A stretch of DNA of 64,000 nucleotides from UBA5209 sp964625015. GTDB lineage: Bacteria > Patescibacteriota > Dojkabacteria > SC72. Each line of letters begins with the position of its first letter. The stretch's first letter is position 1. The DNA lies in assembly GCA_964625015.1 (NCBI GenBank), contig CAZUZI010000003.1, positions 1 to 64,000 of the forward strand, written 5' to 3'. The translations under genes were made by a program, and so were the position numbers. The notes under the pieces are model-generated. The model was not told where the DNA came from and did not search any database. It saw nothing but the letters and a program-made list of their open reading frames with translations. This document shows positions 35,929 to 45,176 of this stretch, piece after piece.

Positions 35929-36612
35929 ATGACATATCTGATTGTAGGAAACAAAAAAGAAAATATCCAGAGCATATTAAGAACCCTTCTAACAAAGCTG
36001 TGGGAAAGAGATATTAATACTGAAGATATTTTTAATACAAACAATCCAGATATACACATACTTAACGGATCTGATATGGGTAGCATTGGTATAGAGGAGG
36101 TAAAAATTTTACAGAAAGAAATGATGTTTTCACCATTTAAAGAGAAAGTTCAAATTGCATATATTCTTGATGCCGAGAAATTAACGACACAAGCACAGAA
36201 TTCGTTGCTAAAAACACTTGAAGAGACATCAGAGAGCACCGTATATATACTTGTTACAGATAACGAGAAGACTCTTTTACCAACTGTCCTATCAAGATGC
36301 CTCAAGCTATATACCAATGTAAATGATACAGAAGAGAAAAAAAATACATACCCTGAAATTTTAGATTCAAGTCTTGTAGACTCTTTCCAAAGGATTGAAA
36401 ACATATCCAAGGAGAAGGTTGATACAGAAAGGTTTTTGAGCGATTTGGAGCTATATTTTCAGCAAGATTTTGAGAGGAAATTGATAGATGGAAATGGTAT
36501 AATGGGTGTGGAGAGGAATTTAAAAGAGATTGCATTAGCTCAAAAAAGAGTTAAAGCGAATGGAAATAGAAGGCTAATACTAGAGAATCTCCTCTTACAT
36601 CTGGTAAAGTAA
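35929..36612 (+). CDS. holB: DNA polymerase III delta-prime subunit-like protein
   Basis: A protein of about 227 residues with the clamp-loader helix-strand pattern: KVQIAYILDAEKLTTQAQNSLLKTLEE and TVLSRCLKLY, the SRC motif of clamp-loader subunits. A Walker A motif is lacking, as in delta-prime, which is catalytically inactive but structural. It is shorter than typical HolB (about 330), so the C-terminal collar domain may be reduced. It is divergent from femX with only 41 bp between starts. I chose ATG 35929 (MTYLIVGN), which matches the start of the fold and the promoter. The in-frame ATG 35911 is an alternative. Confidence 0.75.
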   Translation: MTYLIVGNKKENIQSILRTLLTKLWERDINTEDIFNTNNPDIHILNGSDMGSIGIEEVKILQKEMMFSPFKEKVQIAYILDAEKLTTQAQNSLLKTLEETSESTVYILVTDNEKTLLPTVLSRCLKLYTNVNDTEEKKNTYPEILDSSLVDSFQRIENISKEKVDTERFLSDLELYFQQDFERKLIDGNGIMGVERNLKEIALAQKRVKANGNRRLILENLLLHLVK

Positions 36613-36635
36613 ATTTACCTCTTAACATTTCGCCC

Positions 36636-36641
36636 TATAAT
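36636..36641 (+). promoter_or_regulatory. -10 element upstream of gyrB
   Basis: TATAAT at 36636-36641, about 65 bases before the gyrB ATG. This leaves a leader of about 58 bases. Confidence 0.45.
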
Positions 36642-36705
36642 ATATAGAATAGGACTGCGATAGTTTAAGAAATGCATTGAACAGTAATTTGATAGAAAGA
36701 GAATA

Positions 36706-38619
36706 ATGACTACAAAGAGTGATTACCAGGCATCAAATATACAAGTACTACAAGGCTTGGAAGCAATAAGAAAGAGACCTGCAATGTACATTGGGTCTAC
36801 GGATAAGAATGGGTTACATCATATCTTTACAGAAATACTTGATAACTCCGTTGATGAAGCAATAGGAGGATATTGTGACCATATTTGGGTAACATTACAC
36901 AAAGATGGTTCTCTTTCAGTTAAAGATAATGGTAGAGGAATTCCTGTAGAAGTACATGCACAAACAAAGGTGTCAACTCTTGAGACTGTTATGACAAACC
37001 TTCACGCGGGAGGTAAGTTTGAAGAGGGTGCATACAAAGTTTCTGGAGGTCTTCACGGTGTTGGTATGAAGTGTACCAATGCTCTTTCAGAATGGATGAT
37101 AACTACAGTTAGAAGAGATGGTGGAGTATTTAAACAGGAATACAAGAGAGGTATTCCACAAACAAAGGTTGAAAAGATCGGTAATTCAAATGAGACAGGT
37201 ACAGAACATAGGTTCTTACCTGACGATGAAATCTTTTCGGAAACAGAATTTGATTTTAAAGAAATTGTTAGAAAGTGTAGACAGCATGCATATTTAACTG
37301 CAGGATTGCGTATTACAGTTAAAAACGAAAAGGTAGAGAAGAACCCTAAGTTTTTTGAATTGTACTTTGAAGATGGTATTAAATCATATGTTCTCTTTAT
37401 GAACATTGATGAGAAGGCTGTTAATACTCCTCCTTTCTATGTGAACAAAGAGGTCGATGGTGTACTCGTAGAATCTGCAATTCAATACACCAACGCAATG
37501 GATGAAAATGTAAAGTGCTATACAAACAACATTATAAATCCAGAGGGTGGTACACATCTTTCAGGTTTCAGAACAGCTCTTACAAGTGCTATTAATACAT
37601 ATGCACAGAAGATGGAGATGCTAAAAGGGTTAACTACAACTCTTAGTGGTGATGATGTGAGAGAAGGACTGACAGCAGTAATTTCCGTTAAAGTTACAAA
37701 TCCACAGTTTGAAGGTCAAACAAAAATAAAGTTGAATAACCCTGAGGTAAAGAATGCAGTAGCAAAGGTTATTAGAGATGAGTTACTTGTGTACTTTGAA
37801 GAACATCCAAAAGAGGCCAAATCGATAATAGATAAGGCAGTTCTCTCATACAAAGCAAAAGCTGCTGCGAAAGCGGCTCGTGATGCTGTAATTAGGAAGA
37901 GTGCTCTAGAAAGTACTGCATTACCGGGAAAGCTAGCAGATTGTATAAGTAGTCAACCTTCCGAGTGTGAACTATACATTGTAGAGGGTGACTCGGCAGG
38001 TGGAAGTGCAAAGCAGGCAAGAGATAGACATACACAAGCTATTCTCCCTATTAGAGGTAAGATCATTAATACCCATAAGTATAGAGTCGATAGGGTATTA
38101 ACAAATAATGAGTTTAAAGATATAACAACAGCGTTAGGTGTTGGTATTGGAGATTCCCTAGATGTTTCTAAACTAAGATACCACAAAACAATAATCATGA
38201 GTGATGCAGATGTTGACGGTCTACACATCACTACACTTGTACTAACTCTTCTATACAGATTCTTTAGACCTTTAATAGAGAATGGGTATGTATATGTAGC
38301 TCAGCCACCTCTACATAAAGTAGAGATTGGTAAAAAGAAATACTATTTCCTAAATGATGATGAGAAGGATGTATTTGTTAGAAAAGCCAAAGCTGCTGGC
38401 AAAGTACCTGTTGCAAATAGGTTCAAAGGTTTAGGTGAGATGAATCCTGAACAGTTATGGGAAACAACAATGAACCCAGAGAATAGGGCATTAAAGAGAG
38501 TAAGTATTGAAGATGCAGAGGAAGCTGAAAAGGTATTTGAAATGCTAATGGGTACAGAGGTTCCACCTAGAAGAAGATTTATACAGAAATATGCAAAGAG
38601 GGCGAATTTAGATATTTAA
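36706..38619 (+). CDS. gyrB: DNA gyrase subunit B
   Basis: A 637-residue type IIA topoisomerase B subunit. GHKL ATPase motifs: EILDNSVDEA, DNGRGIPV, GGLHGVGMKCTNALS. The TOPRIM domain follows: EGDSAGGSAKQARDRHTQAI, with the Mg-binding DADVDG. The C-terminus ends with the conserved PPRRRFIQKYAK. Length and single-gene arrangement are normal; ParE cannot be fully excluded but the adjacent GyrA and the sequence favour GyrB. It is followed by a 134-residue unknown and then gyrA. Confidence 0.95.
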   Translation: MTTKSDYQASNIQVLQGLEAIRKRPAMYIGSTDKNGLHHIFTEILDNSVDEAIGGYCDHIWVTLHKDGSLSVKDNGRGIPVEVHAQTKVSTLETVMTNLHAGGKFEEGAYKVSGGLHGVGMKCTNALSEWMITTVRRDGGVFKQEYKRGIPQTKVEKIGNSNETGTEHRFLPDDEIFSETEFDFKEIVRKCRQHAYLTAGLRITVKNEKVEKNPKFFELYFEDGIKSYVLFMNIDEKAVNTPPFYVNKEVDGVLVESAIQYTNAMDENVKCYTNNIINPEGGTHLSGFRTALTSAINTYAQKMEMLKGLTTTLSGDDVREGLTAVISVKVTNPQFEGQTKIKLNNPEVKNAVAKVIRDELLVYFEEHPKEAKSIIDKAVLSYKAKAAAKAARDAVIRKSALESTALPGKLADCISSQPSECELYIVEGDSAGGSAKQARDRHTQAILPIRGKIINTHKYRVDRVLTNNEFKDITTALGVGIGDSLDVSKLRYHKTIIMSDADVDGLHITTLVLTLLYRFFRPLIENGYVYVAQPPLHKVEIGKKKYYFLNDDEKDVFVRKAKAAGKVPVANRFKGLGEMNPEQLWETTMNPENRALKRVSIEDAEEAEKVFEMLMGTEVPPRRRFIQKYAKRANLDI

Positions 38620-38637
38620 CTTTTTATCTTTTTAAAT

Positions 38638-39042
38638 ATGGAACAAATGTTAAGTGGTATGAAATATTTAAATGATAGTGATGAAATGATTAAGCTTATT
38701 ATAAAGAGAACTGCTGAGAAGAGAACTATTAATAGCGGAAGAATACTTACATTACTTGAGAACGATCAGAACCAGGACTTGTACAATATAGTAAACGAAC
38801 AAATAGTAACTGTAAATGGTGCAAGACTATCAATTAAAGATCTCAAAACATACTTAGAGTTAAGTATACATGATGCAGATGGACAGGCACAGGCACCAAT
38901 TGGTATAAGTACTGATCCTGATGATCCTACAACACAAGTTGTTTCTCAGGAGACATACGATGGCTTAAAAGATCTTGCAATTAGCCCATTCAATGCAGAG
39001 CAAGAAGCTAAGGCAGAATTAGATAAAAGGAAGATTTACTAA
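38638..39042 (+). CDS. Small unknown protein between gyrB and gyrA
   Basis: A 134-residue acidic soluble protein of unknown family. The first half contains a basic, helix-rich segment (IIKRTAEKRTINSGRILTLLE) and a KDLKTYLELSI motif. The second half is Asp/Pro-rich and likely disordered, ending AEQEAKAELDKRKIY. No signal peptide or membrane segment. It sits 18 bp after gyrB and 18 bp before gyrA, so it is an operon member, which suggests an accessory factor to gyrase. No functional motif supports this directly. Confidence 0.75.
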   Translation: MEQMLSGMKYLNDSDEMIKLIIKRTAEKRTINSGRILTLLENDQNQDLYNIVNEQIVTVNGARLSIKDLKTYLELSIHDADGQAQAPIGISTDPDDPTTQVVSQETYDGLKDLAISPFNAEQEAKAELDKRKIY

Positions 39043-39060
39043 TATAAATACTAGATATTC

Positions 39061-41871
39061 ATGGCAGACGAGAAAGATTTAATAAAGAAAACAGAAGAGA
39101 ATATTGAAACAGAAAATACAGATTCTTCAATAGATAATTCTGTATTACAAGAAGAAAGTGACCTAGATTTTAAATCATCCTTTGAGCCTGGAGAAATATC
39201 ACAAAGATCAATTGTAGATGAAATGAAATCTAACTATCTTGATTACTCTATGTCTGTCATCGTAGCACGTGCACTTCCAGAGGTTAAAGATGGACTTAAA
39301 CCATCACAAAGAAGGATTCTTGTTGCAATGAATGATCTTTCTCTTTCTCCTTCATCACATTACAGAAAATGTGCAAAGATTGCAGGTGATACATCAGGTA
39401 ACTATCACCCTCATGGTGAAACTGTTGTATATCCTACACTTGTAAAATTAGCGCAAGAATTTTCAACTAGATATCCATTAATAGATGGACAGGGTAACTT
39501 CGGTAGTATTGATGGAGACCCTCCTGCAGCAATGAGATACACAGAGGCAAGGATGGGGAAGATTACTCCTGAACTTCTTAAAGATTTAAACAAGGGTACT
39601 GTTACATTCTTACCAAACTATGATGGAACTAGATTAGAACCAACAGTATTACCTGCACTTTTCCCAAATTTACTTGCAAATGGTACTCAGGGTATTGCAG
39701 TTGGTATGGCTACTCAGATTCCTCCTCATAATATTGGAGAACTTGTAGATGCACTTCAAGAGATGATTAAGAGAAAGAACATGTGGGAAGGTGTTGCGAT
39801 ATACAATGAATTAAGAAAATCAAAAGAATCTAGAGAGTTAGTACCACAGGTACTGAACTCAAAACCAGAAGAATATCTTGAAAACTATGTAAATACAAAT
39901 GAATTAGATTACGCAAAGGAGATAGCAAAGATAACTGAAAGAATTAAGGAAAGTGGAGAATCAATATACCCAGAGTTTAAGTCAGATATATCACCAGAGG
40001 AGCTAATCAAGATTATACCTGGTCCAGATTTCCCAACAGGTGGAACAATATATGACAGAGATGAGATATTAAATGCATACGCAACTGGTAGAGGAAAGAT
40101 ATTACAGAGAGCTCAAGCCTCTATTGTAGAAACACATAATGGTAAATTCCAGATTGTTATTACTGAAATACCATACCAGGTTAACAAAGCATATATGATT
40201 GAAAAGATTGCAGAATTAGTAAGAGATAAAAAAATTACTGGTATTGCAAATCTTAGAGATGAATCAAACAAAGATGGTATTAGAGTTGTAATAATACTTA
40301 AGAAAGATGCACAGCCTAAAACAGTTTTAAACAAACTGTATAAATATACAGAGATGCAGAAAACATTTAATGCAAATATGATTGCATTAGTAGAGCAAGA
40401 ACCAGTAACTCTTTCTCTCAAGAGAATGTTAGAGCTATTCCTTTCATTCAGATTAGTAATAACTATACGAAGATACGAATTTGACTTAGCAGAGGCTAGA
40501 TATCATGCACATATTTTAGAAGGCTTACTTAAGGCATTAGATGTTCTTGATGAGGTAATTGCAACTATCCGTGGATCAAAGACCCAAGAGACCGCAAAGA
40601 CAAACCTTATGGATAAGTTTAAATTTACAGATGTTCAAGCTCAAGCAATATTAGATATGCAACTTAGGAGATTGGCAGCACTTGAGAGAATGAAATTACA
40701 GAATGATTACAAAGAAACAAAAGAAAAGATAGAGGAATACAACGGTATATTAGATAGCCAAGATAAAGTATTGGAAATCATTAGTAAGGATTTAGCGGAT
40801 ATTAAAGAAAGATATGGAGATAAAAGGAGAACAAAGGTTGTAAAGGGAAAGATAGATGAGATATCAGAAGAAGATCTGGTTGCAAATGAGGAGACATTAA
40901 TAACAATCACACACTCTGGATATGTTAAGAGAGTACCACCATCCACATATCAGACACAGAATAGGGGAGGAAAAGGTGTTTCTGGTGGAGAAACAAAAGA
41001 GGGTGATTTCATTGAGCATGTGCTTCTATGCAATACCCATGATGAGCTTCTACTTTTCACAAACAAGGGAAGAGTATTCATAACTCGTATATTTGAAATA
41101 CCTGAGTATGGAAGAACTGCAAAGGGTATTCCATTTATTAACCTTGTACATCTAGATCAGAACGAAACAATTACCTCTATATTAACCAGAGACCATAAAG
41201 GTGGAGTGATGGGTTCTGAAGAAATTCAAGAAGGTCAAGACGATCAAATGATTGTAGATAAGAAAGATTTCAAATTCTTCATGATGGTCACAAAGAATGG
41301 TGTTGTAAAGAAAACAGATTTAGAACAGTTTAGTAAAATTAGAGCAAATGGTCTAACCGCTATTAAATTGGACCCTACGGATGAATTAATATGGGTCAAA
41401 CCTACAACAGGAGAGAACGAGGTAATACTTGTTACCGCAGATGGTAAATCTATTAGATTTGGTGAAAAGGATGTAAGACCGATGGGTAGAAGTACAAGAG
41501 GCGTTACAGCAATGAAGTTCAAATCTGAAACAGATCATATTGTTGGTATGGGTATTGTTAGAACAAATGAGAATAGATTGTTCACACTCTCTGAAAGAGG
41601 ATTTGGGAAAATGACAGAACTAAAAGAGTATCCAAAACATAAGAGGGGAGGTACTGGTATATTCACATTCAGAGTTACTTCAAAGACTGGTAAAGTTGCA
41701 GTAGCTAGGGTACTTGATCATCCTAAAGCAGAGATTGTTGTAATCAGTGAAAAATCAAAAGTAATAAGGTCATCAATAGATTCAATTCCAACTCTCACAA
41801 GACAAACAAGTGGCGTAAAAGTTATGAAGATAAGTGATGATGACAGGGTTGCTACAATGGCAATTTTGTAA
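39061..41871 (+). CDS. gyrA: DNA gyrase subunit A
   Basis: A 936-residue protein. Winged-helix and tower motifs: MSVIVARALPEVKDGLKPSQRR, the QGNFGSIDGDPPAAMRYTEARM segment holding the active-site tyrosine (in AAMRYTEAR), and a GyrA-box-like QNRGGKGVSG in the C-terminal domain that wraps DNA. The canonical box is QRRGGKG. There is an insertion of about 75 residues after the LVDALQEMIKRK helix (roughly residues 240-315, rich in Glu/Lys), not present in standard GyrA. A charged N-terminal tail of about 45 residues is also extra. The C-terminal beta-pinwheel is present, so supercoiling activity is expected. Confidence 0.95.
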   Translation: MADEKDLIKKTEENIETENTDSSIDNSVLQEESDLDFKSSFEPGEISQRSIVDEMKSNYLDYSMSVIVARALPEVKDGLKPSQRRILVAMNDLSLSPSSHYRKCAKIAGDTSGNYHPHGETVVYPTLVKLAQEFSTRYPLIDGQGNFGSIDGDPPAAMRYTEARMGKITPELLKDLNKGTVTFLPNYDGTRLEPTVLPALFPNLLANGTQGIAVGMATQIPPHNIGELVDALQEMIKRKNMWEGVAIYNELRKSKESRELVPQVLNSKPEEYLENYVNTNELDYAKEIAKITERIKESGESIYPEFKSDISPEELIKIIPGPDFPTGGTIYDRDEILNAYATGRGKILQRAQASIVETHNGKFQIVITEIPYQVNKAYMIEKIAELVRDKKITGIANLRDESNKDGIRVVIILKKDAQPKTVLNKLYKYTEMQKTFNANMIALVEQEPVTLSLKRMLELFLSFRLVITIRRYEFDLAEARYHAHILEGLLKALDVLDEVIATIRGSKTQETAKTNLMDKFKFTDVQAQAILDMQLRRLAALERMKLQNDYKETKEKIEEYNGILDSQDKVLEIISKDLADIKERYGDKRRTKVVKGKIDEISEEDLVANEETLITITHSGYVKRVPPSTYQTQNRGGKGVSGGETKEGDFIEHVLLCNTHDELLLFTNKGRVFITRIFEIPEYGRTAKGIPFINLVHLDQNETITSILTRDHKGGVMGSEEIQEGQDDQMIVDKKDFKFFMMVTKNGVVKKTDLEQFSKIRANGLTAIKLDPTDELIWVKPTTGENEVILVTADGKSIRFGEKDVRPMGRSTRGVTAMKFKSETDHIVGMGIVRTNENRLFTLSERGFGKMTELKEYPKHKRGGTGIFTFRVTSKTGKVAVARVLDHPKAEIVVISEKSKVIRSSIDSIPTLTRQTSGVKVMKISDDDRVATMAIL

Positions 41872-41919
41872 AGAATTGACACGATGGAGATCAATAATTA
41901 GAATTATTAATAATTTCTA

Positions 41920-42368
41920 ATGACAAAACAATCGAAATAGTACCAGCGAATAGCAATCATATAGAATATATTAGTCGTAAACTTGCAGATTCATTTACTC
42001 AGGCAAACACCCACTTCGGATATTCAAAATACAAGGATGATTACGAATTAATGCATAAACATGTCGAGAAGAGAATTTTGTCTGAAGATAGTGGATTCCT
42101 CTATTTTGTAGCACAAGAGAATGATACTCCAATAGGATTTGTTAATTTAATGGTAGATGAGCAAAATATTGGGAATATAACGATAATCTCTGGCGAAAGT
42201 GATAGTGTAACAAAGGAGCTATTCGAATATAGTATGTCATATTTTAAAAATACAAATATAAGTAGAGTTGAATTAGAGATATTTCCAAATGAGAAGTACT
42301 TAGAATCCTTAATTAACAATCTCAATGGTGAAGCAATATTAAAAAGATATAAGATAAATGCAAAATAA
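41920..42368 (+). CDS. GNAT-like acetyltransferase with an apparent 1-base frameshift at its start
   Basis: The frame ending at TAA 42368 is open back to 41898, but the first in-frame ATG is at 42051, which would delete the N-terminal third. An ATG at 41920 starts the same reading only if one A is added to an A4 run at 41925-41928, giving MTKTIEIVPANSNHIEYIS, a typical GNAT N-terminus. The rest shows GNAT strand pattern (YFVAQENDTPIGFVNLMV, RVELEIFPNEKY). So this is either a homopolymer assembly error, a true pseudogene, or use of a non-standard ATT start at 41913. It lies 48 bp after gyrA. Confidence 0.65.
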
Positions 42369-42370
42369 TA

Positions 42371-42457
42371 ATGACAAACGAATTAACAGGATTCGATGAA
42401 CTTAACAGTAACTTCTTTAAGAAGCAGTACAAGCTCTTACAAGATTCTTTCTTGTGA
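42371..42457 (+). CDS. Very small ORF (28 residues)
   Basis: ATG 42371 to TGA 42457, immediately after the GNAT-like gene, encoding a small polar peptide starting MTNELTGFDELN. It overlaps the 3' end of the 70-residue ORF on the other strand. Support is only position and intact frame; could be spurious. Confidence 0.3.
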   Translation: MTNELTGFDELNSNFFKKQYKLLQDSFL

Positions 42458-42649
42458 TTTTTTCTCCTTTAATGACATTGCCATATTAAGACCAGAGAAA
42501 CTAAGATGAATTATACACTCTTCGTATAAAGGTCCCTTCATCTTTTTCTTCTCTTTATTATGAAATTTAAGTAGCATCCTATTTATGATCCTCTCATAGC
42601 TACTTAATTTCTTAACCATCTCTTGTATTTCTTTCTCTGTATATTTCAT
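42437..42649 (-). CDS. Small basic unknown protein (70 residues)
   Basis: A Lys/Glu-rich, mostly helical protein (KEIQEMVKKLSSYERIINRM) with many basic residues and no membrane segment or known motif. An AAGGAAGG stretch directly precedes the ATG. Possible RNA- or nucleic-acid-binding small protein from charge alone; not recognised. Confidence 0.55.
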   Translation of the reverse strand: MKYTEKEIQEMVKKLSSYERIINRMLLKFHNKEKKKMKGPLYEECIIHLSFSGLNMAMSLKEKKSQERIL

Positions 42650-42827
42650 CCTTCCTTTTTTACATTTAAATACATCTACCCTTTGGAAAACTAGAGAATG
42701 TGGTTTGAAGTATTTTTAATATACCAGAGCTGTTTATATATTTCCTGACCGTATAGGAGGTATTTTAATCTTGTATTTCTTTGCTATATGTACGCTAAAT
42801 ATACACCTCTACATCAATACTTCTAAT

Positions 42828-42833
42828 TATGAT
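42828..42833 (+). promoter_or_regulatory. -10 element close to the sortase gene
   Basis: TATGAT at 42828-42833, with the ATG at 42845, so transcription would begin about 5 bases before the start codon. No good -35. The 195-bp spacer upstream has otherwise only a weak inverted repeat. Confidence 0.4.
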
Positions 42834-42844
42834 ATCCTGAATAT

Positions 42845-43471
42845 ATGTCGAAGAGAATAAAAAGCATACTAAATATCTATACTGTATTGGGATTCTCACT
42901 TCTTTTACTTACACTTGTATTGGTTGCAGTCCCTATCTCGCCATATGTGTGGTATAGGATAAATCCCGCAGAAACGGATAGAGAAATCAAAAAGATAACA
43001 GTAGATGTAGTAGAAGAGGATATAAAACAAGGAGATGGGAAGAAAAATATACCAACACTTAACGAAGATTTACCAGAAGGATATCATGTAATAATTAGCT
43101 CAATAAACGTTAACTCTCCAGTATCTGATAGTAGGGATTACACAAAAGCATTAAGAAGTGGATCATGGATAGTACCAGAGTACGGTACTCCAGAAAAAGA
43201 TGAACTACCAATAATAATTGCTTCTCATCGATTTGGATATGCAAGTTGGAGTAATGAATTTAGAAATAGGATATCCTTCTTTAATCTCCCAAAAACAGAT
43301 ATAGGTGATACTGTAAGTATATATTGGAATCAAAGAGAGTATGTTTACAAAATATATGGAAAAGAGGAAAGTACATATATATCTGACTATAATGCAGACT
43401 TAATACTGTATACATGTAAATATTTTAATTCTCCGATAAGGATATTTAGATATGCGGAAAGGATTAATTAG
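42845..43471 (+). CDS. Sortase family transpeptidase
   Basis: A 208-residue class C60 sortase. An N-terminal membrane helix (about 14-35) precedes the catalytic beta-barrel. Catalytic His128 is in IIASHRFGY, catalytic Cys191 in LILYTCKYF, and Arg199 in SPIRIFRYAER, completing the His-Cys-Arg set. It covalently attaches surface proteins to the wall. It overlaps the VanY-like gene by 20 bases, and a small secreted protein with a VPTG motif is encoded at 45177. The class (D/E-like) cannot be set by eye. Confidence 0.9.
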   Translation: MSKRIKSILNIYTVLGFSLLLLTLVLVAVPISPYVWYRINPAETDREIKKITVDVVEEDIKQGDGKKNIPTLNEDLPEGYHVIISSINVNSPVSDSRDYTKALRSGSWIVPEYGTPEKDELPIIIASHRFGYASWSNEFRNRISFFNLPKTDIGDTVSIYWNQREYVYKIYGKEESTYISDYNADLILYTCKYFNSPIRIFRYAERIN

Positions 43472-44285
43472 TATCTTTATACTTAAATCTATATCTTTTT
43501 TCATTCTTTTTTCATTCTTTGTAATGATATTTCCATCTAAGTTATCTGATTCTTCAGAAACTATAAATAATGGAAAAAATATTGAAGAAGAAGATGATTT
43601 TGAAATAAAGGAACCGAGAGAAACAGATCCAGAAAAAAAACCAGAAGATCGTGAGACTCCATCATCAGATAATTGGTGGAAATACCCAGAAACAATATAT
43701 GAGGCAACAAGAGATGGAAACGATTTATTAGTATTAGTAAATAAAAAGTTTAGATTACCTAGTACCTATGCACCATCTGATTTAGTTAAAGCAAGTAATT
43801 CCGGTATACGAAAAGGAGAAAACTACTATTTAAGAAATATTATCATTCCTGATCTAACAGATATGGTAAATGATTCCAAAGCATCAGGAATTGATCTTAG
43901 TATCGTAAGTGGCTACAGATCGTACCAAACACAAGTGAGTACATATAACTACTGGTTAACAAAGAACAGTAACAATATTGAATATGTAGATACATTTTCA
44001 GCTAGACCGGGACATAGTCAGCATCAACTTGGTACGGTTATTGATTTCAGTAGTAATGAAATAGGTGATGTATTAGGGGATTCCTTTGCAAATACAAATG
44101 CATATAAATGGTTAACTGAGAATGCATACAGATATGGTTTTGTCATTTCATATCCAAAGGGATATGAGAGTATAACTGGGTATAAATATGAGAGTTGGCA
44201 TTACAGATACATTGGTAAAAGTAATGCCTTAGAGATGAAAAACTCTAAATCAATACTTGAAGAGTATTTAAGGAATAAGAATTAA
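43452..44285 (+). CDS. D-alanyl-D-alanine carboxypeptidase, VanY/M15B family
   Basis: A 277-residue protein. N-terminal signal/anchor helix (about 7-28), an acidic low-complexity linker, then the M15B domain: SGYRSY (153), zinc/active motif SQHQLGTVIDF with His191 and Asp198, and ESWHYRYIG with Glu247 and His250. It trims the terminal D-Ala from peptidoglycan stem peptides, tuning cross-linking. It overlaps the sortase end, so wall anchoring and wall maturation are coexpressed. Confidence 0.92.
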   Translation: MRKGLISIFILKSISFFILFSFFVMIFPSKLSDSSETINNGKNIEEEDDFEIKEPRETDPEKKPEDRETPSSDNWWKYPETIYEATRDGNDLLVLVNKKFRLPSTYAPSDLVKASNSGIRKGENYYLRNIIIPDLTDMVNDSKASGIDLSIVSGYRSYQTQVSTYNYWLTKNSNNIEYVDTFSARPGHSQHQLGTVIDFSSNEIGDVLGDSFANTNAYKWLTENAYRYGFVISYPKGYESITGYKYESWHYRYIGKSNALEMKNSKSILEEYLRNKN

Positions 44286-44294
44286 TAGTAAGGA

Positions 44295-45014
44295 TTACGA
44301 TTTCAACCAATCCAATCTGCTTACTTGCTTCTTCTTCTCTTCTTTCTCTTTTTCTAAGAGTTCGTTATGAGTATTAATGAATGACATTATCTTTTTAAAT
44401 AGTTCTTTTTCAGAATCATCTAATTTTTCTAATGATTCTGGAACTGGAAGAGGTTTTTTAGGCGCTCCAAACTTGTAACTACGATCCTGTAAAACGATAT
44501 CATCTTTATAAAGATCTAAATAGTTAACGATGTCTGCTCCATACTTTGAAAAAAGAACAGCTCCGCCATGAAATAACAAACCCTCGAAAAGCTCATTTAC
44601 ATTTTGAGCAACTTCATGTTTAAGATTTACAAGATTCTCTTTCAAGAATTTAAGCCTCTCATCAGAAATAGATCCATATAGTTTGATAGTTTCATCACCA
44701 TTTCCTCTTATAATTGCAGTAAACATCCCTTGCTCTTCTATTCCCCACATTCCAGTCTGAATTGCAGTCTCACCATTTTTATCAACAAATTCTTTGAAAG
44801 CATGTGGGTATATCTCCCTCAAAGTATCCATTACTTCAACATTTGCTCTTTCTCCCTCTGTAAGACCTGTTTCATGTTGCTCTCGAAGTTTTTCTTCTAC
44901 TAGAAGAGCAGTATTTTCTGCATGAGCAATATCCCACGCATCACTAGGGTTATTAATTTGGCCATTGTCATTATAAAATGGTTGATTATCAATCTTGTTT
45001 GTTTCCTGATCCAT
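44295..45014 (-). CDS. Unknown soluble charged protein
   Basis: About 239 residues (ATG 45014; the frame is open to TTG 45023). Highly charged, rich in Glu/Lys, with no signal peptide or membrane helix. The C-terminal 40 residues form a Lys/Glu-rich helix (LLEKEKEEKKKQVSRLDWLKS, shown here as KEKEEKKKQVSRLDWL). Convergent with the VanY-like gene, 9 bp between stops, and divergent from the mini surface protein. Family not recognised. Confidence 0.7.
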   Translation of the reverse strand: MDQETNKIDNQPFYNDNGQINNPSDAWDIAHAENTALLVEEKLREQHETGLTEGERANVEVMDTLREIYPHAFKEFVDKNGETAIQTGMWGIEEQGMFTAIIRGNGDETIKLYGSISDERLKFLKENLVNLKHEVAQNVNELFEGLLFHGGAVLFSKYGADIVNYLDLYKDDIVLQDRSYKFGAPKKPLPVPESLEKLDDSEKELFKKIMSFINTHNELLEKEKEEKKKQVSRLDWLKS

Positions 45015-45134
45015 AGAGGGCAATATAATAAGTTTATTAATATTTATAGAATATTTAAATAATTAATGTCAACTTATTGGTTTGACAAGTCCTCTCCGCC
45101 ACGCCCCATAGCATAGACTATACTGCCATATATA

Positions 45135-45143
45135 TGGTATAAT
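45135..45143 (+). promoter_or_regulatory. Extended -10 promoter of the small surface protein
   Basis: TG at 45135-45136, one base, TATAAT at 45138-45143; a TAGACT at 45114-45119 is a possible -35 with 18-bp spacing. Transcription would start about 27 bases before ATG 45177. Confidence 0.6.
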
Positions 45144-45176
45144 GTTCCTGCATTTAATTTAACTAGCCCTTTAAAT

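Noticed and set aside
42758..42844. Leader peptide ORF with a perfect AGGAGG in front of the sortase
   Set aside because: The AGGAGG at about 42759 is followed by only a TTG-started frame of about 30 residues with no meaningful sequence.
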